A DNA stretch of 64,000 nucleotides, taken from the NCBI GenBank assembly GCA_020634375.1, contig JACKBX010000012.1, positions 62,001 through 126,000 of the forward strand, in the 5' to 3' direction. The notes below the pieces were generated by a model that was not told where the DNA came from, ran no database searches, and was given only the letters and a program-made list of their open reading frames with translations. This stretch comes from Ardenticatenaceae bacterium. GTDB taxonomy: Bacteria > Chloroflexota > Anaerolineae > Promineifilales > Promineifilaceae. Shown one piece after another: positions 32,702-41,031 of this stretch (positions within the stretch are counted from its first letter, which is position 1; every line of letters begins with the position of its first letter). Made by a program: the position numbers and the translations under genes.

Positions 32702-33655
32702 ATGATTTTCCCGGCAAGCGTACAATTACTACATATTCCTGATGGTTTCTTAAGTTTGCCCATTTCCGTAGTGAGTTGGGCTATTACTCTGGTGCTGCTT
32801 TATTTTGCGGTGCGCAATGCCCAGCAGGTGTTGGATGAGCGCCTGGTTCCCCTTGCGGGAATCATGGCTGCTTTTATTTTTGCTGGGCAGATGTTGAATT
32901 TCCCCGTAGCGGGCGGCACGTCGGGCCATTTTATTGGCGCAACGCTGGCAGCGATTGTGCTTGGCCCCTGGGTGGGTTTATTGGCGATGACGGCCGTTAT
33001 TAGCCTACAAGCGCTCTTGTTCCAGGATGGTGGGTTGGTGGTCATGGGCGCTAACATCCTGATCATGGGCATTGTGCCTACGTTTGTGGGCTATGGCCTC
33101 TACCAACTGCTGCGAAACCAATCGCGGGGCGTGATGCTGGTGGGAACGGCCGTTGCCTCTTGGGTTTCCATCGAAATGGCGGCCCTCATCACCGCATTGC
33201 TCATCGGTTTCAGCGGCACATCTGCATTTAACGTAGCCGTGCCAGCCATGTTAGGCGTTCATGCTCTCGTTGGGATTGGCGAGGCCTTGATTACCGTTGC
33301 TGCCATCAGTTTCATTCAGCGCACGCGCCCGCAAATCCTGGCCGAAGGCAGTGTCGCGGGCAGCGGGCGTTGGGTCGTCGCCGGGTTGGTGATTGCCCTC
33401 GTTGTCACGCTGTTTGCGCCACTGGCCTCTGCTTCTCCCGATGGTCTGGAATGGGTTGCTGGCGAGCATGGCTTCTTGCAAACAGCCAAGGACGCGCCCT
33501 ATCAAATCTTGCCCGATTACACCATTCCCTTCCTCGGTGAATCTGGTTTCTCCACCATTGTCGCCGGAATCGTGGGCGTGCTGCTTGTTATGGGCATTAC
33601 CTATCTGTTGGGCCGTCTTCTGCAGCGCCACGAGCCAGTAACCAGTAACCAGTAA
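32702..33655 (+). CDS. cbiM: CbiM-type cobalt/nickel ECF transporter S component with PDGLE domain
   Basis: A 317-residue membrane protein. LHIPDGFLS near residue 10 contains the metal-coordinating His of CbiM/NikM, followed by seven or so helices with NFPVAGGTSGHFIGA and GGLVVMGANILIMG. From about residue 220, a PDGLE/CbiN-like part (SASPDGLEWVAGE plus one helix) is fused, so CbiN is not separate. It binds Co2+ or Ni2+ and works with CbiQ and CbiO. The last residues (VTSNQ) are encoded by the CAGTAAC repeat that spans its stop codon. Confidence 0.93.
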   Translation: MIFPASVQLLHIPDGFLSLPISVVSWAITLVLLYFAVRNAQQVLDERLVPLAGIMAAFIFAGQMLNFPVAGGTSGHFIGATLAAIVLGPWVGLLAMTAVISLQALLFQDGGLVVMGANILIMGIVPTFVGYGLYQLLRNQSRGVMLVGTAVASWVSIEMAALITALLIGFSGTSAFNVAVPAMLGVHALVGIGEALITVAAISFIQRTRPQILAEGSVAGSGRWVVAGLVIALVVTLFAPLASASPDGLEWVAGEHGFLQTAKDAPYQILPDYTIPFLGESGFSTIVAGIVGVLLVMGITYLLGRLLQRHEPVTSNQ

Positions 33656-33682
33656 CCAGTTATCAGTAACCAGTTATCAGTC
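33636..33682. repeat. CAGTAAC-type heptamer repeat spanning cbiM stop to cbiQ start
   Basis: Six to seven units of CAGTAAC / CAGTTAT run from inside the last cbiM codons to just before the cbiQ ATG at 33685. The whole intergenic gap is repeat, and no Shine-Dalgarno sequence is visible. Confidence 0.85.
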
Positions 33683-33684
33683 TC

Positions 33685-34482
33685 ATGCACGTCAGTACCT
33701 TCGACCGTTACGAGCAGCGCAGCAGCGCCGTTCATCAACTTGACCCCCGCGTCAAAGTGGTGTTGACGCTGCTGTTCATCGTTTCCAATGTGGCCCTGCC
33801 CGATGGCGCATGGTGGGCCTTTGCCGCTGGCTGGGCGCTGCTGCTGCTCGTCAATCGCGCCGCCCATTTTAGCTTTGGCTACTTGTTCAAACGCTCGTTT
33901 ATTGCGCTGCCGTTTGCGCTGGCGGCTGTTACCGTGTTATTTACTTTGCCCGGCACGGCCGTTGCCAGTTGGCAGATTGGCAGCCACACGCTTACCGTCA
34001 GCGATGCCGGGTTGATGCGCTTTGCCAGCATTCTCATCCGCAGTTGGTTGTCTGTGCAGATGGCAATCTTGCTCACCGCCACCACGCAGTTCCCCGATTT
34101 GATGCACGCGCTGCATCATTTGCGCGTGCCGCAGGTGTTGGTATCCATCATTAGCTTCATGTATCGTTACCTCTTTGTGCTGGCGGATGAGGTGATTCGT
34201 TTGCTGCGGGCGCGGGATGCACGCAGTGCCCGCCTGACGACCGATGGCAAACTTGGCGGAACAATCTGGTGGCGGGCTAAAGTGACCGGCAGCATGGCCG
34301 GGCAGCTTTTCGTGCGCAGCTTTGACCGCAGCGACCGGGTGTACAATGCGATGTTGTCACGCGGCTATCGCGGCCACTTGCTGACGATGAACCCGCATGT
34401 GATGAACGGCCGTGATTGGCTGATGGCAGGGGTGGGAACGGCCGTGCTGGTCATCATTCAACTTCTAGGTTGGTTAACATAA
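33685..34482 (+). CDS. cbiQ: CbiQ-type ECF transporter transmembrane T component
   Basis: A 265-residue membrane protein. LDPRVKVVLTLLFIV is the usual start of CbiQ; the coupling helices contain ARDARSARL (an A-R-G/A-type motif) and LSRGYRGHLL. It links CbiM to the ATPase CbiO. The start codon abuts repeat DNA. Two ACGGCCGT palindromes lie in its last 30 codons. The next gene is 61 nt downstream. Confidence 0.92.
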   Translation: MHVSTFDRYEQRSSAVHQLDPRVKVVLTLLFIVSNVALPDGAWWAFAAGWALLLLVNRAAHFSFGYLFKRSFIALPFALAAVTVLFTLPGTAVASWQIGSHTLTVSDAGLMRFASILIRSWLSVQMAILLTATTQFPDLMHALHHLRVPQVLVSIISFMYRYLFVLADEVIRLLRARDARSARLTTDGKLGGTIWWRAKVTGSMAGQLFVRSFDRSDRVYNAMLSRGYRGHLLTMNPHVMNGRDWLMAGVGTAVLVIIQLLGWLT

Positions 34483-34483
34483 A

Positions 34484-34532
34484 ACGCGATGCGTGAAACG
34501 TGACGGTTTTCTTGTCACGTTTCACGCATCAA
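34484..34532. repeat. CGTGAAA-family hairpin between cbiQ and cbiO
   Basis: GATGCGTGAAACGTGAC and GTCACGTTTCACGCATC are perfect complements (17 bp) around GGTTTTCTT. The hairpin lies inside an operon and lacks a U-tract. Confidence 0.85.
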
Positions 34533-34543
34533 AAGGCTCTTTT

Positions 34544-35323
34544 ATGCCCATCGTCCACACCGAACTGACAAAACTCGACAACAGCGCAGGCTTTCCCACC
34601 TTGCAGGTAAAAGATTTACACTTTGCTTACCCCGATGGGCATGAGGCGCTGCATGGTGTTTCACTGCACGTTGCGCCCGGCGAAAAAGTTGCTCTCGTCG
34701 GGCCAAATGGGGCGGGCAAAAGCACCCTCATGCTGCACCTCAACGGCATTTTGAGCGGCGGCGGTGGCGAAGTGCGCGTGGCTGGATTAAAAGTGGAAAA
34801 GCAAAATCTACCGCTCATTCGCAGCAAAGTAGGACTGGTTTTCCAAAATCCCGACGACCAACTCTTTTCGCCAACCGTGTTTGATGATGTGGCCTTTGGC
34901 CCGCTGCACATGGGGCTGCCGGAAGCAGAGGTGCGCGAGCGCGTGATGCGGGCATTGGCACATGTGGGCATGTCTGGTTTTGAGGAACGCTTGTCGCACC
35001 ACTTGAGCATTGGGCAAAAGAAGCGCATTTCCATTGCCACCGTCCTCTCGATGGACCCGGAGATTTTGGTGCTGGATGAGCCATCAGCCGGACTAGACCC
35101 TCGTGCCCGGCGTTCGCTCATCAGCCTGCTGCGTGATTTGCCACTGACAATGCTGGTCTCGACGCACGATATGTTTTTAGTGCATGAGCTGTTCCCGCGC
35201 ACGGTGATTATGGATGGAGGTGAGGTGGTTGCGGATGGGGAAACGGCCGTGCTCCTCAGCGATGACGCCCTCTTAGAAAGACACGGATTAGAAAGCCCAA
35301 CCCGTATGCTGGCAATGTTGTAA
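34544..35323 (+). CDS. cbiO: CbiO-type ECF transporter ATPase
   Basis: A 259-residue ABC ATPase. Walker A is GPNGAGKST, the Q-loop lies in VFQNPDDQLF (the ECF-typical NPDDQLF), the signature is LSIGQKKR, Walker B is ILVLDEPSAGLDP and the switch His lies in VSTHD. It powers Co/Ni import with CbiM and CbiQ. The ATG at 34544 is preceded by AAAAGG; the upstream in-frame residues are translated hairpin repeat and are not native. Confidence 0.94.
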   Translation: MPIVHTELTKLDNSAGFPTLQVKDLHFAYPDGHEALHGVSLHVAPGEKVALVGPNGAGKSTLMLHLNGILSGGGGEVRVAGLKVEKQNLPLIRSKVGLVFQNPDDQLFSPTVFDDVAFGPLHMGLPEAEVRERVMRALAHVGMSGFEERLSHHLSIGQKKRISIATVLSMDPEILVLDEPSAGLDPRARRSLISLLRDLPLTMLVSTHDMFLVHELFPRTVIMDGGEVVADGETAVLLSDDALLERHGLESPTRMLAML

Positions 35324-35333
35324 AATGCGCGTC

Positions 35334-36401
35334 ATGACAATGCCAAAACCTGGACTTGTGGTACTGTTGGGGTCTGGCGAGACCCAGCCCTCCAGCCGCA
35401 AAATACACGAATACGTTGCCCGACACCTGTCCCCCGGCAGACGGATCGTCATTTTAGAGACCCCCGCTGGCTTTGAACCCAATTCCGCCCTCGTTGCCGG
35501 CAAAATCAAAACGTATCTGGCGCATCGGCTGCAAAATTACAATCTGGACATTCAAGTGCTGCCTGCACGCAAAAAAGGGACGCAGCACAGTCCAGACAAT
35601 CCCGCTATCGTGACGCCTATTTTGCAAGCCGACGAGATTTTGTTAGGGCCAGGCAGTCCCACTTATGCTGCTCGCCAACTGCGTGACAGCCTGGCGCTGC
35701 ACATGATGGCTGCCCGTCACCGATTGGGCACGGCCGTGTTCCTCTCCAGTTCTGCCACGCTGGCTTTTAGCGCCCAAACCATGCCCGTGTACGAGATTTA
35801 CAAGGTGGGTCAGGATTTGCATTGGCAGCCAGGGCTGGACTTTTTCGGCCCATTTGGCCTGCCGCTGATCATCATCCCCCATTGGGATAATACAGATGGC
35901 GGCGACGAGTTGGACACCAGCCGCTGCTACCTGGGACGGGAACGGTTTGCGCAATTGCTAAATATACTATCGTCCGGTTGCACGATTGTGGGCATTGATG
36001 AACACACGGCCGTTATCCTCGATTTTACCGCAGAGCAATGTCAGGTGATGGGCAAAGGGCGTGTGGTGCTGCTGCAAAATGGCACACGACAGGTTTTCCG
36101 TACAGGAGACCAGTTTCCGCTGTCTGCGTTGGGCGACTGGCGCCTGCCTGCTGCCGGAGAAGGCATTCCTGATGCAGTGTGGCAGCAAGCACTTCAAGCA
36201 GATGAAGAAAAGCGACGAGAGGGGGAAACGGCCGTTTCCATTCCCCCCGACATTACTGCCCTGGTTGCACAGCGCACCGCCGCCCGCGACGCCAAAAACT
36301 GGGCCGCCGCCGACGCCCTGCGCGACCAACTCACCGCCCTGGGCTGGGAAGTGTTGGATACGGCGGATGGGCCGGTGGTGCAGCCGATTGAAGCGGCGTG
36401 A
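35334..36401 (+). CDS. peptidase E-like glutamine-amidotransferase-fold protein fused to CysRS-like helical domain
   Basis: A 355-residue protein. Residues 1-~270 fit the type 1 glutamine amidotransferase-like / peptidase S51-cyanophycinase superfamily: GLVVLLGSGETQ, RRIVILETPAGFEPN, ILLGPGSPTYAARQLRDS, and FLSSSATLAFS where the nucleophile Ser of the elbow would lie. Residues ~310-355 (ALVAQRTAARDAKNWAAADA then RDQLTALG and DTADG) look like the helical C-terminus of cysteinyl-tRNA synthetase. The combination is unusual. A TAAAAT hexamer 7 nt before the ATG and no Shine-Dalgarno sequence suggest a leaderless start; ATG codons at 35325 and 35340 are alternatives. Confidence 0.72.
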   Translation: MTMPKPGLVVLLGSGETQPSSRKIHEYVARHLSPGRRIVILETPAGFEPNSALVAGKIKTYLAHRLQNYNLDIQVLPARKKGTQHSPDNPAIVTPILQADEILLGPGSPTYAARQLRDSLALHMMAARHRLGTAVFLSSSATLAFSAQTMPVYEIYKVGQDLHWQPGLDFFGPFGLPLIIIPHWDNTDGGDELDTSRCYLGRERFAQLLNILSSGCTIVGIDEHTAVILDFTAEQCQVMGKGRVVLLQNGTRQVFRTGDQFPLSALGDWRLPAAGEGIPDAVWQQALQADEEKRREGETAVSIPPDITALVAQRTAARDAKNWAAADALRDQLTALGWEVLDTADGPVVQPIEAA

Positions 36402-36474
36402 AACGTGATACGTGAAACGTGAAGCGTGAAACGTGAAAAAGAGGCTGTCACGTTTCACGCTTCACGTTTCACGC
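36399..36474. repeat. CGTGAAA-family hairpin between two plus-strand genes
   Basis: Repeated GTGAAACGTGATACGTGAAA-type units, then a short loop and TCACGTTTCACGCTTCACG. It fills the gap up to the Shine-Dalgarno sequence of the hydrolase. Confidence 0.8.
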
Positions 36475-36487
36475 AAAATGGAGAACG

Positions 36488-37318
36488 ATGGAACCAATTG
36501 ACCGAATGATTGATGTGGGTGTGAAACTGCATGTGCGGCAGTGGGGTGGGGGGGATCGCTCCTTTCTTCTCATACATGGCCTTTCCAGCAATGCGCGAAC
36601 GTGGGATGGGGTGGCGCAGCAGTTGGCGGCGGCGGGGTGGGCGGTCACGGCCGTTGACCAGCGCGGGCACGGTCTCAGCGAGAAGCCCGCCAGCGGCTAC
36701 GACTTTGCCACCGTCACCGGCGATTTGCGCCGCTTGATTGAGGCGTTGCGGCTGGAAAAACCGGTGTTGGCCGGGCAGTCGTGGGGCGGGAATGTGCTGC
36801 TGGCCTTTGGCGCACGCTATCCCGGCATTGCCAGCCACCTCATTTTTGTGGATGGCGGCTTTTTGGAGCTGCACCGGCGCGGCTCGTGGGAACAAATCGC
36901 CAGCGAACTGCGCCCGCCCGACCTCATTGGCACGCCGCGAGAGGTGTTGCGCCAGCGCATTGCCGGATTCCACCCGGACTGGAGCACGGCGGGCATTGAG
37001 GCCACGCTGCACAATTTTGAGACGCTGCCCGATGGCACGGTGCGCCCCTGGCTTTCGCTGGATCGGCACATGGCGATTTTGCGGGCGATGTATGAGCAGC
37101 GCCCCGCCGACTTGTATCCGCAGGTGCAGGAACCGGTGCTGATTTGCGCCGCCGATGATGGCAGTGAGTGGGCGCAGCGCAAGTGGGCGGCGGTGGAGAC
37201 GGCCGTCTCAGCCATGCCGCACGCCCGCGCTCTGCGTTTTGCGCAAACGGATCATGATATTCATGTGCAACGGCCGTTGGCGTTGGCAGAGGCGATGTTG
37301 GAATTTGTGGGGAAATAG
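36488..37318 (+). CDS. alpha/beta hydrolase
   Basis: A 276-residue abhydrolase_1 protein. FLLIHGLSSNART is the oxyanion-hole HG region, VTAVDQRGHGLSE follows, LAGQSWGGNVLLAF holds the nucleophile Ser, and QTDHDIHVQRP the catalytic His. It is a cytosolic esterase-like enzyme of unknown substrate. GGAGAACG lies just before the ATG at 36488. Nothing in the neighbourhood defines its role. Confidence 0.88.
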   Translation: MEPIDRMIDVGVKLHVRQWGGGDRSFLLIHGLSSNARTWDGVAQQLAAAGWAVTAVDQRGHGLSEKPASGYDFATVTGDLRRLIEALRLEKPVLAGQSWGGNVLLAFGARYPGIASHLIFVDGGFLELHRRGSWEQIASELRPPDLIGTPREVLRQRIAGFHPDWSTAGIEATLHNFETLPDGTVRPWLSLDRHMAILRAMYEQRPADLYPQVQEPVLICAADDGSEWAQRKWAAVETAVSAMPHARALRFAQTDHDIHVQRPLALAEAMLEFVGK

Positions 37319-37358
37319 CGAGAATTTACCGATTGGCGCAAAGATTTTTGGCTATTTT

Positions 37359-39011
37359 CTAATGCTCCTTTGCTCTGATCTCTAATTGCTTGAGAGTTTG
37401 GGACTGGCGGGCGGGCCAGTCGCTGGGGTTGATGAGGCGGAAACGGCCGTTGCCATCAGCCAGCAGGGCCCGCAAATCGTTTTCGTTGGCGGCAGCCAGT
37501 TGGGCGAAGGTGGTGATGCCGTGTGATTGCAGGAGGACGGCCGTTTTCGGGCCAATGCCTTTGATGCGCGTCAAATCATCGGCGGGGGTGGGGGCGGGTT
37601 GCGGCTGTTCGGTTTGCTGCACCAGCGCCATCAACTGCTCGTACTCGTGGTAAAAGCCTTCGATAATCTGTTCCGGGTCGGGAATCAGCCCTTTGTCGGT
37701 GACGATGCCCAAATAGACGTTTCCGGCGTAGCTGAGAATGCTCGTGCCCAGTCCCACATGCCCGGACTGCGGAACCCAAAACATGATGTCTTTCATTTTG
37801 GCTCCGGCCAGGTAGAGGGGAATGGGTGGGCCGGGGACGTTGGTCATGACGGCCGTTGCCTTCATGCCAAATAGCTGCACAATCACCTTCTGCACATCCA
37901 CCGGGGTCAGACCCATCGCCCCCAAAATGCCAAAGGCCACGACCGCTTCCGGCGTGTTTTTCAGCGCGTCCATGCGCCGCTGCACCTCTTGCAGCCGTTC
38001 CAACGGGTCGTCCAAATAGATGGGCAGCGAGAGCAGCACCAGCCCGAATTTGTTGCCTAACTCGTCAATTTCGTTGGAGGGGCGAATGTTGACGGGCACG
38101 AAGGCGCGGAAGTTCAGCCCCTCTACCGGCTGGTTGTGCTGCACCAGATAATGGCGCAGCCCGCCCGCCAGCGCGGAGACCAGCACGTCGTTGACGGTGG
38201 TTCCGGTGTGGTTTTTGATTGCTTTGACATCTTGCAGGGGCAGGGGGCGTGACCAAACCGCCTTTTTACTGACGCCCAGCTTGCCCTTGAACATGGTTTT
38301 GGGATCGGGGGGCAGCAGCATGAGACGACCGGCGGCAAAGGCAGCGTCGCCGCCTTGCTGTGCCAGTTCGCGTAAGTGATCGGGATTGGTAATCACTTCG
38401 CTGCCTTCTTGCACCAGTTTTTCGGTGAGGTTGCGAGCGGTGGTAAAGGCGGCGGCGGCCGGTTTGACGAGTCGGTTATAGGCGCGGTCGAGGAGGGAGG
38501 ACGGCCGTTTCTGTTTCCGCGCTTTCGGTTTCGGCCAGGGGGCGTTAGGGCTGAGGTCGGTGAGCGCCAGCAGCACTTGCATCAGGGCAATGCCATCGGC
38601 CAGGCAATGGTGCAGCCGTGTGATGACAGCGCTGCCGCCCTCATAATTCTCCACGACGTGAAACTGCCACAGCGGTTTTGAGAAGTCCAGCGGCGTACTC
38701 ATCAAGTCGCTGACCATTGCTTGCAGGGCTTCGCGCCCGCCCGGTTCCGGTAGCGCTACACGATGCACATGCGCGTTGAGGTCGAAGGAAGTGTCATCTT
38801 CCCACTGCGGCATGCCCAGTGGCAATGTCGATTCGACAACGCGCTGGCGGAAGCGGCGGTATTTGAGGAAGCGGTGCTGCAAAATTGCCAGCAGATGATC
38901 CATGTTGACTGGCCGGTCAAAGGTCATGATGCCAGAGACCATCATCAGGTTGGTGGGTTCTTCCATGTGCAGCCAGGCTGCATCTACGGGGGTCATGGGG
39001 ATTTTCGCCAT
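37359..39011 (-). CDS. WS/DGAT-type O-acyltransferase with C-terminal helix-hairpin-helix domain
   Basis: A 550-residue protein. The wax ester synthase/diacylglycerol acyltransferase core has the HHxxxDG motif as HHCLADG (His134, His135, Asp139), the usual start PMTPVDAAWLHMEEPTN, and VNDVLVSALAGGLRHYL and NVPGPPIPLYLAG of the C-terminal half. It transfers acyl-CoA to a fatty alcohol or diacylglycerol to make storage lipid. After about residue 478, a helix-hairpin-helix module is appended (LTRIKGIGPKTAVLLQSHGI), a fold normally seen in DNA-binding or protein-binding proteins. The start at 39011 has GGAG 8 nt upstream. Confidence 0.87.
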   Translation of the reverse strand: MAKIPMTPVDAAWLHMEEPTNLMMVSGIMTFDRPVNMDHLLAILQHRFLKYRRFRQRVVESTLPLGMPQWEDDTSFDLNAHVHRVALPEPGGREALQAMVSDLMSTPLDFSKPLWQFHVVENYEGGSAVITRLHHCLADGIALMQVLLALTDLSPNAPWPKPKARKQKRPSSLLDRAYNRLVKPAAAAFTTARNLTEKLVQEGSEVITNPDHLRELAQQGGDAAFAAGRLMLLPPDPKTMFKGKLGVSKKAVWSRPLPLQDVKAIKNHTGTTVNDVLVSALAGGLRHYLVQHNQPVEGLNFRAFVPVNIRPSNEIDELGNKFGLVLLSLPIYLDDPLERLQEVQRRMDALKNTPEAVVAFGILGAMGLTPVDVQKVIVQLFGMKATAVMTNVPGPPIPLYLAGAKMKDIMFWVPQSGHVGLGTSILSYAGNVYLGIVTDKGLIPDPEQIIEGFYHEYEQLMALVQQTEQPQPAPTPADDLTRIKGIGPKTAVLLQSHGITTFAQLAAANENDLRALLADGNGRFRLINPSDWPARQSQTLKQLEIRAKEH

Positions 39012-39175
39012 TGCTCGAACTCCTTTAGGAATGTGTCCCATTCGTGGAGAATTCTTCAAAAACCGAATTTGGGAGAGTTGTTTGTAGTATACACGATGGC
39101 GGCATGATGGTGAACCCCGGAATTTTCTGTGACGGCCGTCTTCGGGGTATAATGCTGCTGAAAAATCGGAGAGGC

Positions 39176-39976
39176 ATGATGGCAGAAAATAACGAGCTGG
39201 TTCCAATTGAACAAAGGTCTGTGGATTTTTACGGTGATGATTTAACGGCCGTGCGTGCCAACGACGGCCGTATCTACGCAAGCCTGAACCAAATGTGCAG
39301 GGTATTGGGCTTGAATACGCGAGGCCAAAGTCAACGCACGGATCGCCATGCCGTACTCAGCCGGGGCAAAGGGGTGTGCAAAATACACACCCCCGGCGGC
39401 GAACAATCCGTTGTGGTGCTGCGTGTGGATTTAGTCCCCCTGTGGCTGGCGGGCGTCCGCGCCAGCATGGTCAACGACGATGTGCGCCCCAAGTTGGAAC
39501 GGTTTCAGGAAGAAGCGGCGACGGTTTTGTGGGAAGCCTTTCAGGAAGGGCGGCTCACAACCGACTCGCGTTTTGAGGAGCTGCTGAATCAGGAAACCGA
39601 GACGGTGCAAGCCTACAAAATGGCAATGGCGATTATGAAGCTCGCCAGGCAGCAGATTTTGCTGGAGGGCAGGCTGGGCGATACCGAGATACGGCTGGAC
39701 AATGTAGAAGAGCGGCTGACGGTGATGGAGGAGCAGTTATCCGGGCAAGATGTGGTTACGGAGGCGCAGGCGGCGCAAATCAGCCAGGCGGTGAAGAGTG
39801 TGGCCCTTGCGTTGGGCAAGCAAACGGGGCGCAATGAATTTGGCGCTTGCTACGGCGAAATGTACCGCCGCTTTAATATCACCAGCTACCGCCTGCTGCC
39901 GCGCAAAAAGTTTGAGGAGGCGATGGGATTTTTGACAGAGTGGCTGCAATCGGTAGTGGGGGATTCGCCGTTTTAG
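39176..39976 (+). CDS. phage-type antirepressor (P22_AR_N plus ORF6C)
   Basis: A 266-residue protein. The N-terminal part (VDFYGDDLTAVRANDGRIYA, LNQMCRVLGL) fits the antirepressor / BRO-like N-domain. A coiled region follows (LGDTEIRLDNVEERLTVMEE), then an ORF6C-like C-terminus (FGACYGEMYRRFNITSYR, KFEEAMGFLTEWL). Such proteins counter repressors of prophages. No other phage genes surround it, and it contains ACGGCCGT palindromes at host density, so it is likely a long-resident, domesticated gene. TATAAT lies at 39148-39153; GGAG favours ATG 39179 or 39176. Confidence 0.8.
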   Translation: MMAENNELVPIEQRSVDFYGDDLTAVRANDGRIYASLNQMCRVLGLNTRGQSQRTDRHAVLSRGKGVCKIHTPGGEQSVVVLRVDLVPLWLAGVRASMVNDDVRPKLERFQEEAATVLWEAFQEGRLTTDSRFEELLNQETETVQAYKMAMAIMKLARQQILLEGRLGDTEIRLDNVEERLTVMEEQLSGQDVVTEAQAAQISQAVKSVALALGKQTGRNEFGACYGEMYRRFNITSYRLLPRKKFEEAMGFLTEWLQSVVGDSPF

Positions 39977-40037
39977 CGTGAAACGTAAAACGTGAAACGT
40001 GAAGGGTTTCTTTTCACGTTTCACGCATCACGTTTCA
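39976..40037. repeat. CGTGAAA-family hairpin at convergent junction
   Basis: GTGAAACGTAAAACGTGAAA and TTTCACGTTTCACGCATCACG pair around GGGTTTCTTTT. The right part lies inside the 3' end of the methyltransferase gene, whose last residues (VKRDA) it encodes. Confidence 0.78.
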
Positions 40038-41031
40038 CATTCAAATAAACCGTAATTTCGCTGCGATTATGAAATAACTGCCGTGCTCCGGCGATGGCGT
40101 AGCTTTGGCTTAGGATGTTGAAGGCGTGGTCTATGACGTTGGCACGGCCGTTCTCCGGTAACTTGAACGTCATCAACGCTGTGCCGTGCCGGTAGAGGTA
40201 GGGGGCAAAATCCACCATCAGCCGCGCTGAATCGCGGGCATCCTGGCGCATATCGTTCACAATCAGGTCGTAGGTGTCCGGCCCTTCGGCCAGATATTCC
40301 TCGGCGGTCATGCGCTTGTGGCGGATGGTGCGGATGCGGTAGAGGGACGGGTGCAGGTTGGCGGGGTCAACGGCCGTCACATACTGCTCCCGTTTGTGCA
40401 ACACCCGCGTCCAGCCGCCGGGAGCCGCGCCTAAGTCTAGCGCACGGCCGTAAGCGGGCAGCGCTATCTCAAACACCTCAATCGCCTCCAGCAATTTGAA
40501 CTCGGCGCGGCTGATTTGCTCCTTTTCGCGGGCAAAACGGCGCATCCCACCAGCCCAATCGGACAGATTGTGCGCCGCTAACGAGAGGCCGATGTGGGCG
40601 GTACGGCCGTGCATCACCACCGACAAAATCTGCACCGGCTGGCGCACATCCAGCGGCGTGCCGGTTGCTTGTTGGATGGCCTCGGATAGGGGCTTGTTGA
40701 TGTCGAAGGGCTTGACGGCCGTGTCGCCGACCGTCCGCGTTTGCACAGAAAAGGGCAGGGCTGGGTCGAAAAGGTCGCCAAGTTCGGCGGCGATGTGTGG
40801 GGGGGAAACGGCCGTGTCCCATGCCAGCGTCAGCATCACCGGGCAAATGTGGCGTACAAAAATAGGAGGCTGCCGTCGCCACTGCTCCGCCAATGCAAAG
40901 AAGCCATCGGGCAAATCTATCAGCCACAAGCCTGGCTCCAGCGTTTGCCGCACCTGCGCCGTCGGGCAATCCTGGCGCAGTTCTTCCAGCGCCATATCAG
41001 AAAAGTGAGGGTCAGCGGTGAGAATCATCAT
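40021..41031 (-). CDS. RlmM-like SAM-dependent RNA methyltransferase
   Basis: A 336-residue protein. The N-terminal ~140 residues resemble a THUMP-like RNA-binding part (PIFVRHICPV, LDVRQPVQILSVVMHG). The catalytic domain is RrmJ/FtsJ-like: RALDLGAAPGGWTRVL (SAM motif I, residue ~197), a YVTAVDPANL strand end, and YDLIVNDMRQDA. This arrangement fits 23S rRNA C2498 2'-O-methyltransferase RlmM. The first ATG at 41031 overlaps the phosphatase stop by 4 nt. The C-terminal VKRDA tail is encoded by the hairpin repeat. Confidence 0.8.
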   Translation of the reverse strand: MMILTADPHFSDMALEELRQDCPTAQVRQTLEPGLWLIDLPDGFFALAEQWRRQPPIFVRHICPVMLTLAWDTAVSPPHIAAELGDLFDPALPFSVQTRTVGDTAVKPFDINKPLSEAIQQATGTPLDVRQPVQILSVVMHGRTAHIGLSLAAHNLSDWAGGMRRFAREKEQISRAEFKLLEAIEVFEIALPAYGRALDLGAAPGGWTRVLHKREQYVTAVDPANLHPSLYRIRTIRHKRMTAEEYLAEGPDTYDLIVNDMRQDARDSARLMVDFAPYLYRHGTALMTFKLPENGRANVIDHAFNILSQSYAIAGARQLFHNRSEITVYLNVKRDA

